DNA of 35,227 nucleotides from Bacteroidota bacterium (GTDB lineage Bacteria > Bacteroidota > Bacteroidia > Chitinophagales > Chitinophagaceae), in assembly GCA_025363385.1 (NCBI GenBank), contig JANYEA010000046.1, positions 1 to 35,227 on the forward strand, in the 5' to 3' direction. The position numbers and the translations under genes are program-made. The notes beneath the pieces were generated by a model. The model was not told the DNA's origin, ran no database searches, and was given only the letters and a program-made list of their open reading frames with translations. Shown in pieces: positions 18,490 through 27,169 of the stretch. Position 1 is the first letter of the stretch, and every line of letters begins with the position of its first letter.

Positions 18490-18978
18490 GTGAATCCTCA
18501 ATTTTCAAAATTTCAAAAAATCATCTTGCACCCGCTTAAGTTTTGGTTCTTTCTTTTCATGAAATTACCTGCAGCCTGGATAGCAGGATTGAGAATGAAA
18601 AAATTTGAAGCAGATGAATCGATAGTTACTGTGTCTTATAAATGGTTAACACAGAATCCGTTTCAGTCTATGTACTTTGCAGTACAATCAATGGCTGCAG
18701 AAATGAGTACAGGAATGTTGGCGTTTGGACAGGTATATCAAAGAAGCCCGGCAGTTAGTATGTTAGTAGTTGGGATGGAATCTAAGTTTCATAAGAAAGC
18801 AACAGATAAAATTGAATTTACTTGTAATGAGGGCCATTTAATTGCCAATACTATTGAAGATGCATTGCAATTAGGGAAGGCGCAAACCATCAAGTGTTAT
18901 TCAGTTGGTAAAAACCAGGCTGGAGAAGTGGTTTCTGAGTTTTGGGTTACCTGGAGTTTTAAAGCAAAAATAAAATAG
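18490..18978 (+). CDS. DUF4442 hotdog-fold protein
   Basis: The 162-residue protein matches the DUF4442 thioesterase-like hotdog family: MKLPAAWIAGLRM near the start, then YKWLTQNPFQSMYFAVQSMAAEMSTGML, the family's core helix. The start codon is GTG (18490). The next ATG would cut off a segment that aligns with family N-termini, so the GTG is preferred. Family members are presumed to act on acyl-CoA or acyl carrier thioesters, but no specific substrate can be read here. It lies 25 bases after the protease gene. Confidence 0.8.
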   Translation: MNPQFSKFQKIILHPLKFWFFLFMKLPAAWIAGLRMKKFEADESIVTVSYKWLTQNPFQSMYFAVQSMAAEMSTGMLAFGQVYQRSPAVSMLVVGMESKFHKKATDKIEFTCNEGHLIANTIEDALQLGKAQTIKCYSVGKNQAGEVVSEFWVTWSFKAKIK

Positions 18979-19002
18979 TGTTTCATTCATGTAGATTAAA
19001 TA

Positions 19003-19022
19003 TCCGATTTATTCGGAGGAGG
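19003..19022 (+). promoter_or_regulatory. Strong Shine-Dalgarno overlapped by a small hairpin
   Basis: GGAGGAGG (19015-19022) sits 7 bases before the ATG at 19030, an unusually strong ribosome-binding site for this genome. A 5-bp stem, TCCGA (19003-19007) with TCGGA (19013-19017), overlaps its first three bases. Confidence 0.7.
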
Positions 19023-19029
19023 AACGAAA

Positions 19030-20430
19030 ATGAAAATTGCATTTCATGGAGCAGCCAGAACAGTAACTGGCTCCAAGCATTTAATTACTATAAAGTCAGA
19101 CGTTAAAATATTATTAGACTGCGGAATGTTTCAGGGGATGGGTAAAGAAACAGACGCCATGAATCGGGCATTTGGATTTGATGCATCAGAGGTTGATGTG
19201 ATGATTCTTTCGCACGCACATATTGATCATACAGGACTGATTCCTAAACTGGTGAGTGAAGGTTTTGAAGGTAAAATTTATTGTACTCCTGCCACCAAAG
19301 AATTGGCTGCCATTCTGCTGGAAGATTCTGCAGTGATTCAACGTTCAGATACTAAATTCATTAATAAGCGAAGAGCAAAGCAAGGCCTCCCTTTGTATGA
19401 ACCATTATATTCGGTAGATGATGTGGCAATTGCTATGAAAGCATTTGAAACAGTTGATTATGATCAATGGAAAACGGTATTGCCCGGAATAGAAGTGATG
19501 TTTACAGATGCGGGCCATATCATTGGGAGCGCAGCCGTAAGCTTAAAAATTACCGATAATAATGAGCTTACAAGAATTTGTTTTAGTGGAGATGTAGGTA
19601 GGTATCGGGATGTGATCCTAAGATCCCCGGCAGTTTTTCCACAGGTTGATTATCTTTTATTGGAAAGTACTTACGGAAATAAATTACACGACGAAGTTTA
19701 CAGTACGCCAGATAATTTATTGAAATGGATTCAACATACTTGCATTGTTAAAAAAGGCAAACTAATCATCCCCGCATTTAGTGTGGGAAGAACACAGGAA
19801 TTATTATATGATTTGAATCAACTATCACTTGAAAAAAGGTTACCCAAAATTCCCATATATGTAGATAGCCCATTGAGTAGGGAAGCCACTCAAATGATTA
19901 AAAACTATCCGCAATATTTTAATAGTCGTATCAGAAAAGTGATGGAGAATGATGATGATCCATTCGATTTTGAGGGACTCAACTATATTAAAACGGTTGA
20001 CGAAAGTAAGAACCTAAATTATCTGGAACAGCCATGTGTTATTATTTCAGCGAGTGGTATGGCGGATGCCGGAAGGGTTAAGCACCATATTATGAATAAT
20101 ATTAGTGGTGCACAGAATACGATTTTAATGGTGGGTTATTGTGAACCGCGCTCACTTGGTGGAAGGCTTGCGAATGGTGATAAAGTGGTTCGGATTTTTG
20201 GTGAAGAATTTGATGTTGTTGCTGAAATTGGTTCTCTGAAAAGCATGAGTGCACATGGTGATTATGACGATCTTTGTCAATTTATTAGTTGTCAGGATGC
20301 AGCACAGATCAAAACAATTTTCTTAGTGCATGGGGAGTTTGATGTGCAGCAAGATTTTGCAAAACGTTTAGAAAGAAAGGGCTTTAAAGATGTGGAAATC
20401 CCCGATTTACATGAAGAAAAAAGTATCTAA
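19030..20430 (+). CDS. Beta-CASP metallo-beta-lactamase RNase-like protein
   Basis: The 466-residue protein has the layout of the CPSF73/YsH1-like branch of metallo-beta-lactamase nucleases. The zinc motif is SHAHIDHTG (H62, H64, D66, H67), with further ligands in DAGHIIGSA and FSGDVGR. The beta-CASP domain follows (IPAFSVGRTQELLYDL, then YVDSPLSREATQMI), and the Zn-dependent RNA-specificity domain ends with SMSAHGDYDDL and FLVHGE. Such enzymes cut or trim RNA in the cytoplasm. It is a separate gene from any ribosomal or rRNA operon here. A HAD phosphatase follows after 30 bases. Confidence 0.9.
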   Translation: MKIAFHGAARTVTGSKHLITIKSDVKILLDCGMFQGMGKETDAMNRAFGFDASEVDVMILSHAHIDHTGLIPKLVSEGFEGKIYCTPATKELAAILLEDSAVIQRSDTKFINKRRAKQGLPLYEPLYSVDDVAIAMKAFETVDYDQWKTVLPGIEVMFTDAGHIIGSAAVSLKITDNNELTRICFSGDVGRYRDVILRSPAVFPQVDYLLLESTYGNKLHDEVYSTPDNLLKWIQHTCIVKKGKLIIPAFSVGRTQELLYDLNQLSLEKRLPKIPIYVDSPLSREATQMIKNYPQYFNSRIRKVMENDDDPFDFEGLNYIKTVDESKNLNYLEQPCVIISASGMADAGRVKHHIMNNISGAQNTILMVGYCEPRSLGGRLANGDKVVRIFGEEFDVVAEIGSLKSMSAHGDYDDLCQFISCQDAAQIKTIFLVHGEFDVQQDFAKRLERKGFKDVEIPDLHEEKSI

Positions 20431-20460
20431 TTATTTTGTGTAACTAATAAATTTTAATTG

Positions 20461-21123
20461 ATGGCTCTTCCTACGAAAGCATTTTTGTTTGACTTGAATG
20501 GTACGATGATTGATGATATGCAGTTTCACTGTAAAGCATGGTTTAATATTTTAAATGATGATTTATCTGCAAATCTTAGTTGGGAGCAAGTGAAGGAACA
20601 GATGTATGGAAAGAACACAGAACTACTGATTCGTGTTTTTGGGAAAGACCATTTTACGCAGGAGGAAATGGACAGGCTTTCTGTTGAAAAGGAAAAAAGA
20701 TATCAAGCTGAATATAGACCTTTATTACAATTAATAGACGGACTGGATGAATTTTTAATCGAAGCTAAAGAAGCCGGAATTAAAATGGGTATTGGGTCTG
20801 CAGCAATTCCCTTCAATATCAATTTTGTGTTAGATGGATTGAATTTGCATCATTATTTTACTTCCATTGTAAGTGCAGATGATGTAATTGATAGTAAACC
20901 AGATCCGGAAACCTATGTAAAAGGGGCAGCAGAATTAGGTGTTTTACCCGAAGAATGCATTGTATTTGAAGACGCACCAAAAGGTGTGGAAGCTGCTCTG
21001 AGAGCGGGCATGAAGGTGGTTGTTTTAACTACTATGCATGAAGCGCATGAGTTTTCGGCTTATCATAATATCATTTGTTTTATTAAAGATTATAAAGAAC
21101 TTAATTTAAGTAACCTGATCTAA
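20461..21123 (+). CDS. HAD-superfamily phosphatase, beta-phosphoglucomutase-like, with variant motif I
   Basis: Starting at the ATG at 20461 (a TTG lies just before it), the protein has 220 residues. It fits HAD subfamily IA with a helical cap. Motif I reads FDLNGTMIDD, with the nucleophile D11, but the second Asp of the usual DxD is Asn (N13). Motif II is GIGSAA, and the later lysine and acidic motifs appear as SKPDPETY and VFEDAPKGVEAA. The overall form resembles beta-phosphoglucomutase and sugar-phosphate phosphatases. The D-to-N change would affect general acid-base catalysis, so activity is uncertain. Confidence 0.85.
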   Translation: MALPTKAFLFDLNGTMIDDMQFHCKAWFNILNDDLSANLSWEQVKEQMYGKNTELLIRVFGKDHFTQEEMDRLSVEKEKRYQAEYRPLLQLIDGLDEFLIEAKEAGIKMGIGSAAIPFNINFVLDGLNLHHYFTSIVSADDVIDSKPDPETYVKGAAELGVLPEECIVFEDAPKGVEAALRAGMKVVVLTTMHEAHEFSAYHNIICFIKDYKELNLSNLI

Positions 21124-21132
21124 ATTGTATGC

Positions 21133-21179
21133 AAAAAAAATCCTTCCAACCCGAGCAATCGAGTGGAAGGATTTTTTTT
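21133..21179. terminator. Bidirectional terminator between the HAD gene and the arabinose operon
   Basis: A perfect 16-bp stem (21133-21148 with 21164-21179) has eight A on the left and eight T on the right, so it works on both strands. An inner CGA-GCAA-TCG mini-stem has a GNRA-type loop. It ends the HAD gene and the minus-strand symporter gene. Confidence 0.92.
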
Positions 21180-21194
21180 GAACTTTATAGTGAC

Positions 21195-22880
21195 CTACCA
21201 AAACTTCACATAGAGAGCAGTAATGATAAATAAAATGGTAACAATCAAAACTGTTGTAGAAGGAGCTAGCTTAAACATAGAACGGTCTAACTCAAAAGCC
21301 TTCGGATTTATTTTTGGACCGGCCAAACTTACTGCAACCATTGCAATCATGGTAAACAAGAATGCTAAGCCCATACAAATATGGAAAGGGATTTCAAAAC
21401 CACCTTTGCCATTTGGATATGCCGTATAGAGAAATGTTTCATTCCCAAAAAGACCAGGAGCGAACTCATTAAATAATACAGATAATAAGAAACCAGTTAA
21501 CAAGCCCACAATTGCGGCTGAGCCTGTAGTTCTTTTCCAAAACATTCCTAAGAAGAACATGGCAAATACACCCGGGCTTATAAAGCCGGTATATTTTTGG
21601 ATATAAGTAAATCCACCAACACCTCCAATTCCCAATAAGTCGTTCCAGGTAAACAATACAGCCAAAATCATGGCTGCAAAAACTGCGAAGCGGCCAATGT
21701 AAACCTGATTTTTTTCATTTGCATCCTTCTGAATATATTTCTTATGGATATCTAAAGTATAAATAGTTGAAATACTATTTACTTTACCAGCAAGTGAGGC
21801 TACTATAGCAGCCGTAAGTGCTGCAACAGACAATCCTTTTAAACCTGTTGGTAAGAAGGTAAGCACTGCAGAATAGGCACCATCTTTACCGCCTACTAAT
21901 TGTGGTAAATGGCCAGATTTATACAACACAAAAGCAGCAATACCCGGAAGCATTACAATGAGGGGCATCATTAATTTCAAGAAACCTGCAAATAAAATTC
22001 CGGTTCTGGCAGTTTGCAGATCCGCGCCTAATGCGCGTTGTGTAATATATTGGTTACAACCCCAGTAGTTCAGGTTGATGATCCAAATACCTGCAGCATA
22101 AGAAAGTATTCCAGGGAATGTAATATACTTATCGATATCATTTTGTGAAGAAGCTGCATTGGGTCTAGGAATAATCATCTTAAAATGCTCAGGTGCTTCT
22201 CTTAATAAAACTTTAAAACCAGCGATGGCATTTTCGCCCACACCAAAATATGAACCCACAGTAGTAAGTGCAATATAGGTGGTTACTAATCCGCCAATAA
22301 TTAATACAGCAACTTGAATTACATCCGTGTATGCAACCACTTTCATACCACCTAAAGAAATTAATAATGCAAAGATGGAAAGACCAATCATGATGATATG
22401 CAGGTAACCACCGCCAGCAATACCATTTATGGCAACTGCGCCTAAATATAAAATAGAAGTAAGGTTTACAAACACATACAGAAATAGCCAAAACACGGCC
22501 ATGATTAGTGCGGTAGATTCATTATACCTGGTTTTTAAAAACTGAGGCATGGTATAAATCTTGTTTTTTAAGTAAACAGGAATAAACCAAATTGCAATAA
22601 TGATCAGTGCAACAGCAGCAAGCCACTCATAAGCGGCAACGGCAATACCTAAAAAAAATCCTTCGCCACTCATGCCAATAAATTGCTCAGCAGAAATATT
22701 AGAAGCGATTAGTGATGCGCCAATAGCCCACCAAGTAAGGGTTCCTTCTGCAAGGAAATAGGCTTTTGCATCATGTTCGTTTTTTTTGCGTTTTCGATAG
22801 ATGCTGTAACCGTAACCGGCTACGATGATAAAGTAAATTATAAATACCAGGTAATCTGCAAAGGCAAGGTTTTTATTCAT
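21195..22880 (-). CDS. Sodium:solute symporter, probable L-arabinose transporter
   Basis: The 561-residue protein belongs to the SSS family of sodium-coupled sugar transporters (SglT-like) and should sit in the inner membrane. It begins DYLVFIIYFIIVAGYGYSIY and then has a series of hydrophobic helices. The family features WWAIGASLIASNISAEQFIGMSG and YNESTALIMAVFWLFLYVFVNL are present, as are WIINLNYWGCNQYITQRALGA and ALTAAIVASLAGKVNSISTIYTLDI. The family cannot tell which sugar is carried. The assignment to L-arabinose rests on its position as the last gene after araA (32-base gap). In known Bacteroidota ara loci an SSS permease also serves arabinose. Confidence 0.88.
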   Translation of the reverse strand: MNKNLAFADYLVFIIYFIIVAGYGYSIYRKRKKNEHDAKAYFLAEGTLTWWAIGASLIASNISAEQFIGMSGEGFFLGIAVAAYEWLAAVALIIIAIWFIPVYLKNKIYTMPQFLKTRYNESTALIMAVFWLFLYVFVNLTSILYLGAVAINGIAGGGYLHIIMIGLSIFALLISLGGMKVVAYTDVIQVAVLIIGGLVTTYIALTTVGSYFGVGENAIAGFKVLLREAPEHFKMIIPRPNAASSQNDIDKYITFPGILSYAAGIWIINLNYWGCNQYITQRALGADLQTARTGILFAGFLKLMMPLIVMLPGIAAFVLYKSGHLPQLVGGKDGAYSAVLTFLPTGLKGLSVAALTAAIVASLAGKVNSISTIYTLDIHKKYIQKDANEKNQVYIGRFAVFAAMILAVLFTWNDLLGIGGVGGFTYIQKYTGFISPGVFAMFFLGMFWKRTTGSAAIVGLLTGFLLSVLFNEFAPGLFGNETFLYTAYPNGKGGFEIPFHICMGLAFLFTMIAMVAVSLAGPKINPKAFELDRSMFKLAPSTTVLIVTILFIITALYVKFW

Positions 22881-22912
22881 CGTTTTATTTTAAAAATTTG
22901 TGGGTAATTTAA

Positions 22913-24403
22913 TTATTTATAAGCGATTTCATTCCATCGTAATTCGTTTTTAAACTGATAGATCGAAGTCTCTTTACCTATCAGCAAATATTCGATCCCT
23001 GCCATTTCTGCAAAGTCTTCCATATGGTCTGCACTTAAGCTTTGGCTATAACAGGTATGGTGTGCACCACCCGCTAAGATCCATGCAGCACAACCTGTAT
23101 GCATATTGGGGTATGGTTTCCATAAAACCCTCGCAACTGGAAGTTTGGGGAGTGGGTTAAATGAAGTAACCGCCATCACTTCATTTACCAATAATCGAAA
23201 TCTATTACCCATATCCACAATAGAAGCATTGATGGCAGGGCCGGGACCAGAATTAAAAACCAATCGAACCGGATCAGCTTTTCCGCCAATTCCCAATGGA
23301 TGGATTTCGCAACTAGGTTTTGCATCTGCAATAGATTCGCAAATCTCCAGCATATGTGCGCCTAATACCATTCTGTTATCGGGATTAAAATGATAGGTAT
23401 AATCTTCCATAAATGAGCAGCCTCCTTTTAATCCGCTTCCCATTACTTTCATGGCTCTTACAAGTGCGGCTGTTTTCCAATCTCCTTCTCCTGCAAATCC
23501 ATAACCCTTTGCCATTAATCTCTGTGCTGCAATTCCGGGAAGTTGTACTAAACCATGAAGGTCTTCGAAAGTAGTAGTGAATCCTTTGAAATTTCCTTTT
23601 ACTAAAAAGGCTTCTATTCCTATTTCAATACGGGCAGCTTCTCTTAGCGACGGGTGTTGTGCACCACCCATTTGCAGCGCATCCACCAATGTATATTCTT
23701 CTTCATAAACAGCAACAAGCGCATCAATTTCTTTTTCGGTAACCTTATTCATTACTTCAACCAGGTCGCCTACACCATGGGTATTCACCGAATACCCGAA
23801 TTTCATTTCGGCTTCTACTTTATCTCCTTCTGTAACAGCCACATCCCTCATATTATCGCCAAAACGAACAAACTTGGCAGTTTGCCAATCATGCCAACCA
23901 GCAGATGCACGCATCCAGCTATTTATTTTTGAAAGAGATTCACTGTCCTGCCAATGACCCACCACTACTTTTCTATTCATGCGCATCCTCGTCATAATAA
24001 AACCAAATTCGCGATCTCCGTGAGCACTCTGATTTAAATTCATGAAGTCCATATCAATCGTAGACCAAGGAATGTCTCTGTTGAATTGTGTATGAAAATG
24101 CAAAAGAGGTTTTTGTAAGATCTTTAATCCATTGATCCACATTTTTGCGGGAGAAAATGTATGCATCCAGGTAATTACACCAATACAATTCTTTGCATTA
24201 TTTGCTTCCTGTATGGTAGCAAATATTTCTTCGGTTGTTTTAACTGTAGGTTTATAAACAACCGTTACAGGTATTTGATCTACTTCATTTAAATAAGCAA
24301 CTATTGTTTTTGAATTCTCTGCTACTTTTTGTAAAGTTTCATCTCCGTATAATTTCTGACTTCCTGTGATGAACCAGACTTCGAGTTTTTTTAAATTGAT
24401 CAT
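22913..24403 (-). CDS. araA: L-arabinose isomerase
   Basis: The 496-residue enzyme interconverts L-arabinose and L-ribulose in the cytoplasm. The family's metal and catalytic residues are in place at E306 (GFAGEGDWK), E333 (FMEDYTYHF), H350 ([10 protein letters not shown]) and H449 (GGAHHTCYS). The first three match E. coli numbering and the last is one lower. The start [17 protein letters not shown] is typical. It lies between the GH127 gene (28-base gap) and the symporter, with which it is probably cotranscribed. Confidence 0.97.
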   Translation of the reverse strand: MINLKKLEVWFITGSQKLYGDETLQKVAENSKTIVAYLNEVDQIPVTVVYKPTVKTTEEIFATIQEANNAKNCIGVITWMHTFSPAKMWINGLKILQKPLLHFHTQFNRDIPWSTIDMDFMNLNQSAHGDREFGFIMTRMRMNRKVVVGHWQDSESLSKINSWMRASAGWHDWQTAKFVRFGDNMRDVAVTEGDKVEAEMKFGYSVNTHGVGDLVEVMNKVTEKEIDALVAVYEEEYTLVDALQMGGAQHPSLREAARIEIGIEAFLVKGNFKGFTTTFEDLHGLVQLPGIAAQRLMAKGYGFAGEGDWKTAALVRAMKVMGSGLKGGCSFMEDYTYHFNPDNRMVLGAHMLEICESIADAKPSCEIHPLGIGGKADPVRLVFNSGPGPAINASIVDMGNRFRLLVNEVMAVTSFNPLPKLPVARVLWKPYPNMHTGCAAWILAGGAHHTCYSQSLSADHMEDFAEMAGIEYLLIGKETSIYQFKNELRWNEIAYK

Positions 24404-24431
24404 TTGGTTTTGCTTTCGTTAAGGTAGTATG

Positions 24432-26441
24432 TTATTTTGTAATGATTTCAGTTGCCGTTATTTTTTCTGGGATCCAAATAGTCATTTCTCCTTTTCCTCT
24501 ATTAGCCCAGGCATAATAAGGGATTGCGGTAAATGGTTTTGACTGAGTTTTTATTTCTAGTCCATTTGATTGGATTTCAATTTTTGAAGCCTGAGATTTT
24601 AAAACCATCACGCCGTTTAAAATATTTGGTTTGAATTCTGCACTTAGTGCTGCATTCTTTGAAAGAATAATATTCGAAGTTTTTCCTCCATTATCTTTCC
24701 ATTCTGCACAATACATGATGGGGCCTCTTTGTAGGGAAGCCTTACCAATATTTTCTTTTAGTAAACTATCGGAAACAACCCTTCTGGCTTCCATAGGTAA
24801 TACTACTTTTATTTCATCATTTTTATTCCAAGTTCTATTAAGAATGGCATATCCGTTTAGAACTTGAAATTCAAAAGGTTTTCCATTTACAAGAATGGAA
24901 ACTGTTGCAGTTGAGTGATCACTAAATTGATAGAGGTTATTGGGAATTGCTTTATTTGAAGCCCATCCTGGTATCCGAATCTGCAAACTAAATGGAATTG
25001 CTTGTTCGGTAAGTATGGTAAATTTCAAATGGCCATTCCAGGGATAATTATTCTCTTGTTTAATTTGAATTTTTTTACTGTTTAATTCCAATGAGGCAGT
25101 ACCTGAAATAAATAAATTGGCATAAATGATGTCTTTCTTTTGTGCATAGATATAACCCGGAATAGAAGGCATTAGGCGAGCAATATTCGTAGGGCAACAA
25201 GAACATTCAAACCAACCCGATCTTTCAGCTTCCATATCAGGGTGTTGCAAATAGTGTTGAATTTGCATGGCATTGGTGTAAAAAAATGATTTCCCATCCA
25301 AGCCTACACCAGATAAAAATCCATTATAAAGAATTTTTTCCAGTACATCGATATATTGTGCATCGCCATGCAATAAAAACATTCTTTGGTTAAAATAGAT
25401 ATTGGCAATGGCAGCACAGGTTTCATTATAAGCAGTTGCATTTGGGAGTTCATAATTCGCCCCAAATCTTTCGCCGTCGCCAATGGCTCCCACACCGCCT
25501 TGTACATACATTTTCTTACCAGTTTCGTTGTTCCAGATTCTATCAACAGCTGCCAACATTTCTTTATCTTCTGTGAGTGCGGCAATATCAGCCATAGCAG
25601 AGTAGAGGTAGCCTGCCCTTACCGCATGTCCTTCGGCTTCCTGTTGTTGTTTTACAGGAATATCATCTTGCCAATAAGCACCATTTTTAAAGGAGTCTTT
25701 ATTCTTCGCATCATAGCCTTTAAAATTACCTCGCTCTTCTATAAAAAATTTCGCGGTATTCAGGTATTCATTTTTACCGGTGATGCGGTATAATTTTACC
25801 AAGCCCATTTCAATAATCTCGTGCCCAGGTGCTACATGCCTTTTATCTGGCCCAAATACAGAACAAACCAGGTCTGCATTTTTTAAAGCGATAGTAAGAA
25901 GGGTTGTTTTTTTGGTAGCCAGATAGTGTGCCGCTGCTGCTTCATAGAGGTGCCCGGCATTATATAATTCATGGCTATGTTCTCTTTCTTTCTCCCATCT
26001 TTCTTTTCCGAAAAATGGATTCACATTTATCTTATCAATGGTACGTGCGGTATATAAATAACCATCTGGTTCCTGCGCATTTGCAATGATTTGAATCATT
26101 GAATCTACATAGGCATCCAGCTTTGCATCGAAATGCATGGCTAAAGAAAAAGATGCGCCTTCAATGGTTTTATAAATATCCGTATCATCGAAAGGGTATC
26201 GGGTACAGAATTTTCCGGTTTTTGTAGCAGCCATCATAAAGTTCTTTACCCTTCCGGTGCTTTCGCATCTTGCAAATGATGCGGGGATAGTTACTGTTCT
26301 ATTTGTTTCTATTCTTGGCATCCAGAACCGATCTTGTAAAGTTACTTTCGTAAAATCCAATGCCTGAATAGGATAATCTTTTTGTTGTGCATTAACAACA
26401 AATGCAATAGATAAAGTAAGAAACAAAATAATATATTTCAT
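24432..26441 (-). CDS. Exported GH127-type beta-L-arabinofuranosidase
   Basis: From the ATG at 26441 the protein has 669 residues and a signal peptide (KYIILFLTLSIAFVVNAQQ). A longer frame starting at 26504 would overlap araD and hide this signal, so the inner start is chosen. The fold is an (alpha/alpha) barrel of the old DUF1680 family. E340 and C342 (NETCAA) with C415 and C416 (CSCCPTN) match the Glu and three Cys that bind zinc in GH127, one of the Cys being the nucleophile. A beta-sandwich follows (IRIPGWA). It would remove beta-L-arabinofuranosyl units from glycans in the periplasm. Related families GH142 and GH146 share much of this motif. Confidence 0.88.
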   Translation of the reverse strand: MKYIILFLTLSIAFVVNAQQKDYPIQALDFTKVTLQDRFWMPRIETNRTVTIPASFARCESTGRVKNFMMAATKTGKFCTRYPFDDTDIYKTIEGASFSLAMHFDAKLDAYVDSMIQIIANAQEPDGYLYTARTIDKINVNPFFGKERWEKEREHSHELYNAGHLYEAAAAHYLATKKTTLLTIALKNADLVCSVFGPDKRHVAPGHEIIEMGLVKLYRITGKNEYLNTAKFFIEERGNFKGYDAKNKDSFKNGAYWQDDIPVKQQQEAEGHAVRAGYLYSAMADIAALTEDKEMLAAVDRIWNNETGKKMYVQGGVGAIGDGERFGANYELPNATAYNETCAAIANIYFNQRMFLLHGDAQYIDVLEKILYNGFLSGVGLDGKSFFYTNAMQIQHYLQHPDMEAERSGWFECSCCPTNIARLMPSIPGYIYAQKKDIIYANLFISGTASLELNSKKIQIKQENNYPWNGHLKFTILTEQAIPFSLQIRIPGWASNKAIPNNLYQFSDHSTATVSILVNGKPFEFQVLNGYAILNRTWNKNDEIKVVLPMEARRVVSDSLLKENIGKASLQRGPIMYCAEWKDNGGKTSNIILSKNAALSAEFKPNILNGVMVLKSQASKIEIQSNGLEIKTQSKPFTAIPYYAWANRGKGEMTIWIPEKITATEIITK

Positions 26442-26463
26442 GAAGATGTTTGGGTTCAAAATG

Positions 26464-27162
26464 TTATTGACCATAATAGGCTGCCGGGCCATGTTTGCGT
26501 TCAAAATGTTTTTTGATTAATGACTCTTTTAATCGAGGCGCATTACTATTAATTTGTTCTGTTAAATAAGCCATTCTGGCAAGCTCTTCTAACACAGCTG
26601 CATTATATACTGCTTTGCTTGGCGTTTTGCCCCATGTAAAAGGCGCATGATTTCCTACAAGAACCATTTCCACTTCCTGATAACTCAAACCCATTTCCTG
26701 GAAATGTTGCATTATTTGAAAACCTGTTTGATATTCATAGTTACCCTCAATCATCTCATCATTCATAGGTGCAGCACATGGAATATCTATTGTTAAGTGG
26801 TCGGCATGTGTGGTACCAAAAATCGGGATAGCTCTTTGCGATTGTGCCCAGGCAGTTGCATAAGTAGAGTGGGTATGCACAATACTATTGATCTGTTCCC
26901 ATTCTTTATATAAAACTGCATGCGTATTAGTATCGGATGAAGGTCTTAGATTTCCTGCGATGATTTCGCCATTAAAATCTACGATCACCATTTTTTCTGG
27001 CGACAATTCATCATAGGGAATACCACTGGGTTTAATGGCAAAAACATTCAATTCTCTATCTGCCACACTCACGTTACCAAATGTAAATAACACCAGACCT
27101 AGTTTGGGTAATTGCATATTGGCATAATAAGCTTCCTGTTTTATTTTTTCGAATTGTTTCAT
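26464..27162 (-). CDS. araD: L-ribulose-5-phosphate 4-epimerase
   Basis: The chosen start at 27162 (MKQFEKIKQEAYYANMQLPK) lies 7 bases after the araB stop; a GTG frame from 27192 overlaps araB and adds residues unlike the family. The resulting 232-residue class II aldolase-type enzyme converts L-ribulose 5-phosphate to D-xylulose 5-phosphate. The zinc ligands H96, H98 and H172 are visible in VHTHSTYATAW and GNHAPFTWG, matching H95, H97 and H171 of the E. coli enzyme. PSSDTNTHAVLY supplies the substrate-binding Ser/Asp stretch. It is followed by the GH127 gene after 22 bases. Confidence 0.95.
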   Translation of the reverse strand: MKQFEKIKQEAYYANMQLPKLGLVLFTFGNVSVADRELNVFAIKPSGIPYDELSPEKMVIVDFNGEIIAGNLRPSSDTNTHAVLYKEWEQINSIVHTHSTYATAWAQSQRAIPIFGTTHADHLTIDIPCAAPMNDEMIEGNYEYQTGFQIMQHFQEMGLSYQEVEMVLVGNHAPFTWGKTPSKAVYNAAVLEELARMAYLTEQINSNAPRLKESLIKKHFERKHGPAAYYGQ

Positions 27163-27169
27163 AAGCTTG

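Noticed and set aside
26442..26504. N-terminal extension of the GH127 protein overlapping araD
   Set aside because: It would bury the signal peptide that begins at the ATG at 26441.
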